From: Sporomusa silvacetica DSM 10669
GTDB taxonomy: Bacteria > Bacillota > Negativicutes > Sporomusales > Sporomusaceae
Direction: 5' to 3'
DNA length: 64,000 nt
NCBI RefSeq assembly: GCF_002257705.1
Contig: NZ_LSLK01000091.1
Coordinates: forward strand, 5,872 to 69,871
Every line of letters starts with the position of its first letter. Position 1 is the stretch's first letter. Shown here piece by piece: positions 34,708 to 43,214 of this stretch. The notes below the pieces were generated by a model. The model had not been told where the DNA came from and did no database searches. It saw only the letters and a list, made by a program, of their open reading frames with translations. Both the position numbers and the translations under genes were made by a program.

Positions 34708-36006
34708 CTAGAAATTATACATAAGCTGCACAAACAAGTTTTGCTTATCCCTATTACCTTTTTTGGCTTCCAAATCATTGTACTGAATGGTCATAATTCC
34801 ATTTTTGAACAATCCATACTCAAAGCCGTATTCCATACCCTTTACATTGTCATTTTCTCTCAAACTAATATCCATGCCGTTGCCCATCTCAAGAATACTA
34901 AGGCTTCTATAATCGAAACCTTCATCCGCTGATCGATAACCAACCCATACGCCATAGGATTTAGCTTGGTCGTATGCAGCGCCACGGTATCTAATTTTAC
35001 TAAACCATGATTTTGCTGAATCGTTATTGTTTTTAGACTTAGCGTAGTCAGAATCATTTTTACCATATTCACCAAATACGGTGAAGTTTTTCAAACCAGT
35101 ATATTTGAAACCAACAGATTTGCTGTCATACAGATTACCATTTGTAGCCGAACCGTCTTCACTATCGCTTAAATACGAAGCGTTAACCTTAAGGTTGTCA
35201 CTAAGTTTGAAATCAACATTGCCAATCGTATAATTCCACTTTGACTGTTTGAAAGCACCTGCAGTAACTTTTATGTTATTGCCGGTAGTTACTAATAGTC
35301 CTTCATTACCTGGGGTACTGGCAAACAATAGTCCTTGACCAAAGTAAACAGGCTGGCGACCAAATTTGTAAGTCAGACCGCCATTAAAAGCTTTACCGGT
35401 AATATATGCCTGGTCCAAAACCGTATTGTTAGTATCAACACCATTAGGATTACCACTAGCACCGACAGGAACACCGGAAACGCCCCACGAAGATTCACTA
35501 TGCAACCGGCCTGTAAAAGTTAGATTCTCATCAAGTGGTGCGGTCATCGTAATACGAACACGAGTCTGTTCATAATCTTTCTTGTTAGTAATGGAATTAT
35601 CAGAGTAATCATAACGAACACGAACCTCACCAGTGAATTTTACTTTGGAAGCGTTTTTCTCGAGATTGTCAACACGAACACCGAGGTTAGTCAGTTCGGA
35701 ACCGAACTCAGCTTTCAGGACTTCGATTTGTTTTTTAGCTGCGGCATCTGCTTTGTCGCTGTTAGCCATGGCTTTTGCTACGATAGTAGCCATTTCATAA
35801 CGGGTAAGGGTTCTGTCACCTTTGTAGGTGCCATCGCCGTAGCCGGAGATTACGCCAGCCTGAACTAATTGATTGATGGAGGCGTAGGACCAGTGTTTCG
35901 CCGGTACATCGGCAAAAGGATTTGCAGGAGCTGCCAGGGCGGTTCCTGCCATACAGGCAAACCCAATTAGCGCAGAGGTTACCTTTACTGTTAGGCTGTT
36001 ATTCAT
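34708..36006 (-). CDS. SLH-domain outer-membrane porin (OmpM type)
   Basis: Outer-membrane channel and tether of Negativicutes. The 432-residue protein has a Sec signal peptide (cleavage after ALAAP region), an SLH domain (NPFADVPAKHWSYASINQLV, then GYGDGTYKGDRTLTRYEMAT) that binds peptidoglycan-linked polymers, a coiled-coil linker (about 80-120), and a beta barrel that ends in Phe (LFVQLMYNF), as outer-membrane proteins do. Start at 36006 follows AAGGAG. Its promoter carries the same operator as the corrinoid operon at 37163-38599, which suggests substrate-specific induction. Confidence 0.92.
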   Translation of the reverse strand: MNNSLTVKVTSALIGFACMAGTALAAPANPFADVPAKHWSYASINQLVQAGVISGYGDGTYKGDRTLTRYEMATIVAKAMANSDKADAAAKKQIEVLKAEFGSELTNLGVRVDNLEKNASKVKFTGEVRVRYDYSDNSITNKKDYEQTRVRITMTAPLDENLTFTGRLHSESSWGVSGVPVGASGNPNGVDTNNTVLDQAYITGKAFNGGLTYKFGRQPVYFGQGLLFASTPGNEGLLVTTGNNIKVTAGAFKQSKWNYTIGNVDFKLSDNLKVNASYLSDSEDGSATNGNLYDSKSVGFKYTGLKNFTVFGEYGKNDSDYAKSKNNNDSAKSWFSKIRYRGAAYDQAKSYGVWVGYRSADEGFDYRSLSILEMGNGMDISLRENDNVKGMEYGFEYGLFKNGIMTIQYNDLEAKKGNRDKQNLFVQLMYNF

Positions 36007-36113
36007 TGACACATTCTCCTTTTTTAGCTGATCAATAGATTTAGTCCAGATTTGCCACTTGTTACCCCACCCATAACCTAAACCATTTCTTTCACCCACT
36101 TTCATTGTTTACT

Positions 36114-36123
36114 TGTAATTACA
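36114..36123 (-). promoter_or_regulatory. Operator TGTAATTACA at the porin promoter
   Basis: Palindrome TGTAATTACA located 5 nt downstream of the -10 element. The identical palindrome has the same placement at 38714-38723. GT-N4-AC fits operators of HutC/GntR regulators, and a GntR/UTRA gene lies at 36448. Confidence 0.7.
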
Positions 36124-36128
36124 TGTAT

Positions 36129-36157
36129 ATAATCTCACATTTCATTATAAAAGTCAA
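36129..36157 (-). promoter_or_regulatory. Porin promoter
   Basis: Minus strand TTGACT, 17 nt, GATTAT, about 120 nt upstream of the porin ATG. The -10 is imperfect. Confidence 0.6.
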
Positions 36158-36200
36158 TATTATAACATTCCGATTTTTATGTAAAAAGATCACAGATAAC

Positions 36201-36248
36201 AAAATGTACGAACCATCCACATTATAGATTGGATGATTCGTACATTTT
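36201..36248. terminator. Bidirectional terminator between the GntR gene and the porin
   Basis: AAAATGTACGAA-(C)CATCCA...TGGATGA-TTCGTACATTTT, a long stem with A-run on one side and T-run on the other. It ends the GntR operon on the minus strand. The rest of 36249-36447 holds no gene. Confidence 0.75.
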
Positions 36249-36447
36249 CATTAACATACTATTACGAATTGAATAATCTCTTTTTTATTTGTATATTCCA
36301 TACTCTTTTACAAATTCCGGCATAGTGCGCAATCCAAGTTAGACATATCTATTCTGAGATCAATTAGATTACTTTATACTCCTGCCGCTTTTAATATACG
36401 ACTTTTGTTCACTAACAAAAAAAGAGAGATTACTTCATCATCTCTTT

Positions 36448-37146
36448 TTAGCTTGAACAAGCCTTTATTTTCCCATATTCACTTTTATAATAAGTTTTTC
36501 CCCAGCCGATGGGCTGGTTCTGTTGATCAAATAGTCGCTGATCAACAACTAGCATCGGTCGGCTTTCTTTTAAATATAGTGATTTTTCGATGATTGGCTG
36601 AGAATATTCTATGGATATGCAGAGTTCTTTTTTGATAGCAAATGCAGAGTCTTTCTGTGCCACCATTTCTGGAAAGGTTGCATATTGTATTTCTTTTTCA
36701 ACAATCGGCTTACCTCGATAATAAGGTAAATATTTCACATCATAAGCTACCGGTTCTTCGGTTACACTTAATAGCCGACGTATTATTATAACCTTTCTCT
36801 GTAGCGGTACTTGTAAAACGCGTGCAATTTCTTCATCAGCCACAATAACATTAACCTCTAAGAGTTTACTTTCATTGATGCTATAATCGCCACTATGTAA
36901 TTCATTAAACACAAGCGTATATTTATTATGATCCGGCACAGCCACATAATAACCCTTACCCGGATAAGAATAGATATACCCTTCGTTCTCAATCATAGAC
37001 AGGCTTTTCCTAACGGTTGGCCTGCTAGTACTATATTGCTGGGCCAGCTCATTTTCTGACAATAACATGTCCCCCGGTTTTAATTGACCCAATACTATTT
37101 TTTCTTTTAAAACCTTATAAATCTGGATATATATAGGCGAACTCAT
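36448..37146 (-). CDS. GntR-family (HutC/UTRA) transcriptional regulator
   Basis: A 232-residue repressor-type regulator with an N-terminal winged helix (SENELAQQYSTSRPTVRKSL around 30-50) and a C-terminal UTRA ligand domain (about 80-225, with YDVKYLPYYRGKPIVEKEI). Ribosome-binding site AAGGAG. It is the last gene of the DUF1638/corrinoid operon, whose promoter contains TGTAATTACA at the likely transcription start, so autoregulation is likely. The same operator at the porin suggests a small regulon. Confidence 0.9.
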   Translation of the reverse strand: MSSPIYIQIYKVLKEKIVLGQLKPGDMLLSENELAQQYSTSRPTVRKSLSMIENEGYIYSYPGKGYYVAVPDHNKYTLVFNELHSGDYSINESKLLEVNVIVADEEIARVLQVPLQRKVIIIRRLLSVTEEPVAYDVKYLPYYRGKPIVEKEIQYATFPEMVAQKDSAFAIKKELCISIEYSQPIIEKSLYLKESRPMLVVDQRLFDQQNQPIGWGKTYYKSEYGKIKACSS

Positions 37147-37162
37147 TTTTATTCTCCTTATA

Positions 37163-37816
37163 TTAACCCTGTGTCTGAAACCCTTTTTTACTCATCCAGG
37201 ACAAACACCGTTTTACCCCTTCCGAGACGTCCCTGGTATACGCATCGGCACCTAGGTGTTTACCCACACCATGGCTTATGCAATGTCCGCCCAGGATGAC
37301 TTTAACCTTATTTCTTAACCCGGCTGCCTCTAGCGCAGTAATAACCTTTTTCATACTGTCGATCGCCAGAGTCAGAACGCCATAAATGAATACAATATCC
37401 GGTTGGAATTTGATCACAGCATTACAAAAGTTCTCTGTTGATACATCAGTTCCTAAATCATGCACCACAAATCCTGATCCTTTCATCAAACTGGAAAAAA
37501 TATTCTTTCCAATATCATGCAAGTCACCAGGAGCAGTTCCAATAACTAGAGTACCGGCCACCTGATTATCCGGTAAGCTAAGGCAGGGCAACATTCCGTC
37601 TATTTCGAGGACTTCGACAAAAAGAATGCCAGCCATAATCAAATCAGCGATAAAGTATTCCCCTTGTTCGTAAAGAATGCCTACCTTCTCCATTCCTATC
37701 CGAACTTGTTCTTGTATGTAAAAGGGATCTATTCCCTCACGAAGCCGCATTTTTACCAATTCATGTACCTGATTTTCATCCAATTCTTCTACGGCACGAA
37801 TTAACGCCTCGTCCAT
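37163..37816 (-). CDS. Second corrinoid methyl-carrier protein
   Basis: A 217-residue B12-binding protein of the MtaC/MtbC class with helical cap and D98-L-H-D-I-G103 motif, then VIFIYGVLTLAIDSMKKVI and VILGGHCIS. It differs clearly from the carrier at 33087. Neighbours are a DUF1638 protein upstream and a GntR regulator downstream; no methyltransferase gene is adjacent, so its partners would be encoded elsewhere or be shared with the other operon. Confidence 0.9.
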   Translation of the reverse strand: MDEALIRAVEELDENQVHELVKMRLREGIDPFYIQEQVRIGMEKVGILYEQGEYFIADLIMAGILFVEVLEIDGMLPCLSLPDNQVAGTLVIGTAPGDLHDIGKNIFSSLMKGSGFVVHDLGTDVSTENFCNAVIKFQPDIVFIYGVLTLAIDSMKKVITALEAAGLRNKVKVILGGHCISHGVGKHLGADAYTRDVSEGVKRCLSWMSKKGFQTQG

Positions 37817-37945
37817 TTTTCTGCCTCCATTTTACACTACAATGTCTGAGCAATTACCTATAATAGGAAGAAAGGCCATTCTTCGCAACTTAATTCCCCA
37901 ATTTGCTATTAAAGCTAGTATACCACCTCGGTAAATACATGTAAA

Positions 37946-38599
37946 TCATAACATAGCACTTAGTATAATTGCTTGTCCTGGCTCAAGCACCAGAAATTCC
38001 CTGTCCCACTGTCCTTGAAGAAGCTTAGTAATAATACGGAGCGAGCCGTCGGTAACCTCATGCTTTAACCCCAGTTTTCTAGCAAAACATTCGGTCTTTG
38101 GCGTAATAGCATCAATCGGGTAAACCCCAGTATCTATAATCATCAATCGTTTATATCCGTTCAACATGACCTTCATGATTTGCAAGGCCCTCGAGTACCC
38201 ATATCGTTTAACACAATAATCAAATTCATTCAACAAGTTCTTCTCGCCGTCTAGCCAGCCTTTCGTAAGAAAATACGTTCCCACTTCTTGAGAAATTCTT
38301 TTTTTTGCATCACAAGATCCCAATAATAGTGGAATACAATCATCAACTTTGGGAATAACCAGTTTGGCCTTGTCAGATTTAATTCCAGACAAACCATGAC
38401 CACAGTACCCAAACAGTAATAAGATTACACTGACATTGTCAAGCCGATCAATCTCCTGCTGAATTCTTTGTCTTAAACACTCAGGCTTATTGTGCAGCCC
38501 GGACTCAATATATAAAACTGGATAATCGACCTTAGTATTCTTGATCGCCTGCTGTAGTTCACCCTGGAGTGTCTGACAAGCCAGAATTGCCATACCCAT
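37946..38599 (-). CDS. DUF1638 family protein
   Basis: A 217-residue protein matching the DUF1638 pattern (MAILACQTLQGELQQAI at the N-terminus, VILLLFGYCGHGLSGIKS, DDCIPLLLGS, TEGW-like YFLTKGWLDGE). Start at 38599 is set by GGAGG 8 nt upstream. The family often neighbours corrinoid methyltransferase genes in anaerobes and methanogens; its function is unknown. Cys and His residues (Cys in FGYCGHG) could bind metal. It is the first gene of the GntR-controlled operon. Confidence 0.8.
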   Translation of the reverse strand: MGMAILACQTLQGELQQAIKNTKVDYPVLYIESGLHNKPECLRQRIQQEIDRLDNVSVILLLFGYCGHGLSGIKSDKAKLVIPKVDDCIPLLLGSCDAKKRISQEVGTYFLTKGWLDGEKNLLNEFDYCVKRYGYSRALQIMKVMLNGYKRLMIIDTGVYPIDAITPKTECFARKLGLKHEVTDGSLRIITKLLQGQWDREFLVLEPGQAIILSAML

Positions 38600-38713
38600 T
38601 ATGTCTACCTCCATCAATTTCTTGGAGTATTGAATGCCACAAAATCAACCGCACACTGTTTCCTTATTAAACATGAAAAATAGGTCTTCAAAATAATAAA
38701 TTGAACACGCGCT

Positions 38714-38723
38714 TGTAATTACA
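38714..38723 (-). promoter_or_regulatory. Operator TGTAATTACA at the corrinoid operon promoter
   Basis: Same palindrome as at the porin and the same 5-nt distance from the -10. In both copies the flank continues symmetrically (AC-N-TGTAATTACA-N-G). Confidence 0.72.
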
Positions 38724-38728
38724 GGTGT

Positions 38729-38757
38729 ATCTTATCATCCAATCTTTATTATGTCAA
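38729..38757 (-). promoter_or_regulatory. Promoter of the DUF1638-corrinoid-GntR operon
   Basis: Minus strand TTGACA, 17 nt, TAAGAT. The operator begins 5 nt downstream, over the expected transcription start. Confidence 0.75.
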
Positions 38758-38799
38758 TAGTTTCCAGAAAATCAGTGCACAAAAGCCTTCAGCATTTAT

Positions 38800-39500
38800 A
38801 CTTCGTATCACGTTTCTTCCACATGCTTCAGTAGCTGCAACGGAAAGATACTTAAGATTAACCGAAGAAGCATATCCGGAAATACCAGATACCTTAAGCC
38901 GAACATTTGCCTATATTGTCCCGGAAGTTTGTGCCTTTTAGAAAAATATCCCGGCAGAAAAGCTGACCCTTCATCAATTGAGCAGAAAAATGATCGAAGA
39001 TTTCTTGAACTGGTTAGAAACGGAAAGAAAATGCAGCGTTTCAACAGGAAATCAATCAACTACTTGACCCTTGATGCCATTAAAATTTATTGGATATGCT
39101 GGATAAAACAACGAAAAGTGGAAGACAAGATTTAGTACTGTTAAGTCTGATATATGATAGCGGTGCTAGAGTGCAGGAAAATTGTCGATGTACTAGTAGC
39201 GGATGTCAGAATCCATTCACTAGCAACTATTAAGCTTACGGGAAAAGGTAACAAAACTCGGATTGTTCCCCTCATGGAGCCCATGGCAAAATTAATCGAA
39301 CAGTACATTAAAGAGAATAAACTAAACGGGCGTCGCAATGTCCTTGCGACGCCCGTTTAGTTTTATACGATGGATGGTCTTCGTGGATTTACCGATTGTT
39401 TGCCAGGGACTATAGATCAGAGGGCTTATCTATGGTGCTGGCGCATGGTAAAAAGGTGATATCCAAGGAAACAAAGCAATGAAATTGGCATTGGATAAGG
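38800..39500 (+). pseudogene. Remnants of tandem tyrosine recombinase genes
   Basis: Plus-strand fragments in changing frames: a recombinase C-terminal end (HASVAATERYLRLTEEAYPE-like, 38815-38900), then an N-terminal core-binding piece (AEKLTLHQLSRKMIEDFLNW, 38955-39030), then a catalytic-domain piece (SGARVQE, then ATIKLTGKGNKTRIVPLMEP, 39130-39320). Several frameshifts and stops are present and the catalytic Tyr region is lost. The pattern fits two adjacent integrase genes of the type found in recombinase trios. Confidence 0.65.
39319..39363. terminator. Perfect 20-bp hairpin inside recombinase debris
   Basis: AAACTAAACGGGCGTCGCAA, loop TGTCC, then the exact complement, followed by T. It looks like a strong bidirectional terminator but interrupts a recombinase reading frame, so it may be a later insertion. 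Confidence 0.6.
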
Positions 39501-39524
39501 GAATGGGGATTTGATTCATGTGAA

Positions 39525-40202
39525 TTATCTTTGGCCTTGGGGCCGAAGCAATTTAGAAACATAATAACCTATGCAGGCAAACAATCCCATTATAGCAAGA
39601 TAGTCTGCGAAAAAGGCATTTAACGGTTCGTTAAAATCAAAGAATACAAACTGATTCTGTAAAAAAAGATATGAGCCGATTTGCCGCTGAAAAAAAGCGT
39701 ACATACCATAAGCGGCAATCAGCAAACCAGTTGTTCGTAAAAATATGGTTCGAGGCATGGACGGTTTGGAGATATGTATGACCTTCCTCATGACACCCAT
39801 CAACATGTTTAAATGAAGGCCCATGTGTACCGACATTAGCACAAAGCCCCAATAAGCGCAGAGCATATGCAGCGTTCTTGCAAAAGATTGGCCGTCGCTT
39901 ATGGGCAGAAAATCAAACACATGGCGGGATAGAATAATGCCGCTTATCATAAGCCCAACTATAGACAAAAAAACGAAGGCAGTTACTATTGTTTGCGAAA
40001 TGCGATATGCGGTATATCTGCCTTTTAGTAAATGGCTGATCCAATTCCAATTCAGGATATGGTGCATGATGCACAGCAAGAACATACCTGCGCCGACCCA
40101 TTCATGGGCGGCTTCTCCTATAAGCTCGTATGTCATAAGTAACAACAAGCCTACTGTCAAAAAGAAATCAATTGCAATTATACAGATTGTTTTTGGCTTC
40201 AT
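39525..40202 (-). CDS. DUF4405-type membrane cytochrome b-like protein
   Basis: A 225-residue protein with about six membrane helices. Paired His in helices (MHHILNWNW near 46-54, LHMLCAYWGFVLMSVHMGLH near 111-130) fit haem ligation as in the DUF4405 and cytochrome b561-like group. AAGGAG precedes the ATG. Together with the two lipoproteins upstream (40313, 40887) it could pass electrons across the membrane to a flavodoxin-like protein. Confidence 0.75.
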   Translation of the reverse strand: MKPKTICIIAIDFFLTVGLLLLMTYELIGEAAHEWVGAGMFLLCIMHHILNWNWISHLLKGRYTAYRISQTIVTAFVFLSIVGLMISGIILSRHVFDFLPISDGQSFARTLHMLCAYWGFVLMSVHMGLHLNMLMGVMRKVIHISKPSMPRTIFLRTTGLLIAAYGMYAFFQRQIGSYLFLQNQFVFFDFNEPLNAFFADYLAIMGLFACIGYYVSKLLRPQGQR

Positions 40203-40235
40203 CTTTACAGTTTCTCCTTGAACCTACTCTTTTGA

Positions 40236-40270
40236 GAAAGCCTGCCGTATCTTTTGCGGCAGGCTTTTTA
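40236..40270. terminator. Hairpin between the cyclophilin-like and DUF4405 genes
   Basis: AAGCCTGCCG-TATCTTTT-(G)CGGCAGGCTT with a T-run on the plus strand and TTTCTC on the minus strand. It may limit read-through between the two minus-strand genes. Confidence 0.6.
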
Positions 40271-40312
40271 TATGGACGGTGGGTTCTCGTTGGAAAGGCT
40301 CTCTTTTCTATC

Positions 40313-40882
40313 TCACTGCTCCTCCGGTTCAGCTTGCACAGGTACTTCGTTTGCCAACTCAACCAGAATATCTCCGGTATAGTTTTGGAAGTGCTCAACA
40401 CCTGACTCAAGCATACCGATATGGATAATGTCAACGACGGTCTGCGGCAAATGATCGCTGTAACAAAAGGCCACCTCCGGACCTTCTGGCCAATAGAATA
40501 TGGAGCCGAGAGCGTACTTCCTGGTGCGTTCGCCATCCTCAGAAATTGAGTGTGGCAGCACAGTGGATTTTACAAGGCCAATACGGTCAAAGGCTTTCAA
40601 CGTCAGTGGCAACAATTCGACAAATTCCTGCGCTGTCCGGTTGTCTTTCATCGTGGCGTACATAACAGTATTTCCGGCCGTGATCTTAATTCGTATCGGA
40701 ACTGTGGAAGCATCACTCTTGGTGGTATTCGAGATGCCGGGAGTTTCTTGGGTCGTTGCAGACACATCAAAAGACGGACTTGCCGGCGGAATAGTATTTG
40801 ATGGGGTATTAGCCGCCAAGCCACAGGCGGCTAGCAAGCACGTTAGTCCCAGCACCAGCATGAATACCAAGGCTTTTCTCAT
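40313..40882 (-). CDS. Lipoprotein with a cyclophilin-like domain
   Basis: A 189-residue lipoprotein: signal VLGLTCLLAAC with lipobox LAAC, a low-complexity linker, then a cyclophilin-like fold domain (PIRIKITAGNTVMYATMKDN, ALGSIFYWPEGPEVAFCY). Such domains are often paired with flavodoxin-type proteins in Clostridia and Negativicutes. It starts 4 nt after the stop of the flavodoxin lipoprotein. The function is unknown. Confidence 0.75.
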   Translation of the reverse strand: MRKALVFMLVLGLTCLLAACGLAANTPSNTIPPASPSFDVSATTQETPGISNTTKSDASTVPIRIKITAGNTVMYATMKDNRTAQEFVELLPLTLKAFDRIGLVKSTVLPHSISEDGERTRKYALGSIFYWPEGPEVAFCYSDHLPQTVVDIIHIGMLESGVEHFQNYTGDILVELANEVPVQAEPEEQ

Positions 40883-40886
40883 GGCA

Positions 40887-41609
40887 TTAATACCCTAATT
40901 CCTTCACCCATGCAGCAACATCATCCGCACAATTCTGCACGGTATCTCTGGAAACAGTAAAGCCGTTTTTAATAACACTGGCATTCGGCTGTAATGCGGC
41001 AATGGTGTTAATAGTATTAGAAAAACCGCTGCCTCCGTGGGTATTGAACGGAATAATGGTTTTGCCGGACAGATTATGGCTTTCAAGGAAAGAGTACAAA
41101 ATCATCGGCATGTCGCCCCACCAATTGGGGTATCCCAGAAAAATCACATCATACTTTCCCAGGTTCTCTACTGTTGCCGCAAGCTCCGGTCTTGCTTTAT
41201 TATTCTGTTCTGTTTTGGCCAAATCTACCAGTGTTCTGTGATTAGTGGGATACGGCGTTTTTGGTTCAATACGGAAGATATCGGCGCCGGTATTTTTCTG
41301 AATCAAATGCGCCACATATTGTGTGTTGCCTAAAACCTCACCATTGATGACTACCGCGCTATTTGCCTCTTCCTTGTTCATATTATTGGGATTAGTCGTT
41401 TCCGGCAGGGAAAAGTACACTACCAGAGTTTTCTTGCCTTCTTTATTTGCGGCTGAGGCTTCGGCAGGGGGAAGGATTGTCTTGCTTTGCTCGGTACTGG
41501 AAGGCTGCGGCTGTGAATTATTGTTAGACTGATTTTTACTGCTGCCGCATCCCGCCAAACTGGCTAACACAATAACCAAAGCTAAAACAAGAGTTAAAGT
41601 TTTCTTCAT
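40887..41609 (-). CDS. Flavodoxin-like lipoprotein
   Basis: A 240-residue exported flavodoxin. Signal peptide with lipobox LAGC, a Ser/Gln-rich linker, then a flavodoxin fold: TLVVYFSLPETTN (FMN phosphate loop), IFLGYPNWWGDMPMIL and FNTHGGSGFSNTI. First gene of a three-gene run with the cyclophilin-like and DUF4405 genes. Its promoter shares an upstream architecture with the Fe-alcohol dehydrogenase promoter. Confidence 0.85.
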   Translation of the reverse strand: MKKTLTLVLALVIVLASLAGCGSSKNQSNNNSQPQPSSTEQSKTILPPAEASAANKEGKKTLVVYFSLPETTNPNNMNKEEANSAVVINGEVLGNTQYVAHLIQKNTGADIFRIEPKTPYPTNHRTLVDLAKTEQNNKARPELAATVENLGKYDVIFLGYPNWWGDMPMILYSFLESHNLSGKTIIPFNTHGGSGFSNTINTIAALQPNASVIKNGFTVSRDTVQNCADDVAAWVKELGY

Positions 41610-41672
41610 TTATATTTCCTCCTTAATTTATGCAGATGCGTCTCATTATTTTGAGCGGTTTCACTCAACCTT

Positions 41673-41731
41673 ATTATGCCCCACATGGAATAGAAACTGC
41701 TATCCCATTTCTCTCAAATGATTGCCTGATT
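41673..41731 (-). promoter_or_regulatory. Promoter region with AATCAGGCAA box (flavodoxin lipoprotein)
   Basis: Minus strand AATCAGGCAA-N3-TTTGAGA, then CATAAT 53 bases from the box start. The same boxes and exact spacing occur at 55777-55835. A TTGAG...CTCAA inverted repeat lies just downstream of the -10. Confidence 0.55.
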
Positions 41732-41778
41732 ATCTCAATCATTAAATATCATTCAGCGGAGTACGCATAATAAGTGTG

Positions 41779-42096
41779 AGAGGATTAGGTGATAGGTTTA
41801 ACGGCTTTGACCTTGTCATTATGGAAAACGGTCAATATGACAAAGGTTGGCCATATATTCATATGATGCCCGAAGAAGTTGCGAAAGCTGCCGAAGAACT
41901 AAAAGCCAAGACACTATTACCAGTGCATTCAGGAAAATTTGCAATTGCGAATCATTCCTGGGATGAGCCGTTTAAGCGCATCACCGAGGCGAGCCAGAAT
42001 AGGAGCTACAGGCTTCTTACTCCAGTGATCGGGGAGCAAATAGAAATTGGAAATCAGGAACAGCGATCAGCACACTGGTGGGAAGGGGTCAATTAA
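41779..42096 (+). pseudogene. C-terminal fragment of an MBL-fold hydrolase
   Basis: Only the last ~105 residues of a metallo-beta-lactamase-fold protein (UlaG/YtnP-like) remain: FDLVIMENGQYDKGW, LLPVHSGKFAIANHSWDEP. The His/Asp metal-binding N-terminus is missing and no ribosome-binding site precedes it. It lies between two intact operons. Confidence 0.7.
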
Positions 42097-42191
42097 TCGG
42101 ATGGGGATAAGACCTTTTAGATGGGAAATAATATTCACGTGCTGAAATGTTGTTGTGATGATGTAGTTTACGAAATTAAGGGAGGATTATA

Positions 42192-43043
42192 ATGCAAAAA
42201 GTAGTTTTGAACAATGGTGTTGAGATGCCAATACTCGGTTTTGGCGTTTTTCAGATTCAGGATGAAAAGGAATGCGAACAGTGTGTTTATGACGCAATAA
42301 TGGCAGGCTACCGCCTGATTGATACCGCTTCCTCTTATTTAAATGAAGAAGCAGTCGGCAGAGCAATCGAACGGAGTGGTGTGTCAAGACAGGAATTGTT
42401 TATTACCACTAAGTTCTGGGTTCAGGATGCTGGTTATGAGAGTACAAAGAAAGCATTTGCAAAATCTCTTGACAAATTGCAATTGGACTATCTGGATTTA
42501 TATTTAATTCACCAGCCCTTTGGCGATGTTTATGGTTCTTGGCGCGCTATGGAAGAGTTGTATCGCGAGGGGAAAACCAGGGCAATCGGAGTTAGTAACT
42601 TCCAGATGGATCGTCTGGTAGACTTAATTGTTCACAACGAAGTAATCCCTGCAGTAAACCAGGTTGAAACGCATCCTTACAACCAACAAGTAGAAAGTGC
42701 CAAACTCATGAAAGAGTACAATGTTCAAATTGAAGCTTGGGCACCTTTTGCAGAAGGTAAGAACAACTTATTCCAGAATGAGGTATTGCTTTCGGTGGCG
42801 GAAAGATATAACAAATCTGTTGCTCAGGTGGTTTTACGGTGGTTGACACAAAGAGGAGCAGTTGTGATTGCTAAATCTGTTCGAAAGGAAAGAATCATCG
42901 AGAACTTTAATATTTTTGACTTTGAATTAAGTCAACAGGATATGAAAGTCATTGCTACGCTAGATATGAAAAAGAGCCTGTTCTTTTCACACAGTGATCC
43001 GGAAATGGTGAAAATGCTCGGCACCCTTAAACTTGATATTTAA
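42192..43043 (+). CDS. Aldo/keto reductase, 2,5-diketogluconate-reductase-like
   Basis: A 283-residue NADPH-dependent carbonyl reductase of the DkgA/YvgN type. Catalytic Asp and Tyr in LIDTASSYLNEE, Lys in ITTKFW, His in YLIHQP, and phosphate-binding IAKSVRKERIIENF near the C-terminus. GGGAGG precedes the ATG. It is on the plus strand with a reductase fragment and an alpha/beta hydrolase after it. Its paralogue at 45428 is minus strand. Confidence 0.9.
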   Translation: MQKVVLNNGVEMPILGFGVFQIQDEKECEQCVYDAIMAGYRLIDTASSYLNEEAVGRAIERSGVSRQELFITTKFWVQDAGYESTKKAFAKSLDKLQLDYLDLYLIHQPFGDVYGSWRAMEELYREGKTRAIGVSNFQMDRLVDLIVHNEVIPAVNQVETHPYNQQVESAKLMKEYNVQIEAWAPFAEGKNNLFQNEVLLSVAERYNKSVAQVVLRWLTQRGAVVIAKSVRKERIIENFNIFDFELSQQDMKVIATLDMKKSLFFSHSDPEMVKMLGTLKLDI

Positions 43044-43065
43044 CGCACTACAGAAAGGGAGAATA

Positions 43066-43194
43066 CATTGATTAAACTCATTCGTTCAGCAGTGGAGCGT
43101 GGAGTTACATTCTATAATACCTCAGAAATTTACGGACTTTATATAAATGAAGAATTGGTGGGCGAAGCATGAGCCGTATAAGGGAAAAGTCGTG
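43066..43194 (+). pseudogene. Aldo/keto reductase fragment
   Basis: Encodes LIKLIRSAVERGVTFYNTSE and LYINEELVGEA before a stop, matching the cofactor-side start of the reductases at 24843, 49482 and 51069. Only about 40 codons remain. Confidence 0.7.
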
Positions 43195-43214
43195 ATTGTA
43201 GGAGGTGTATTTCT

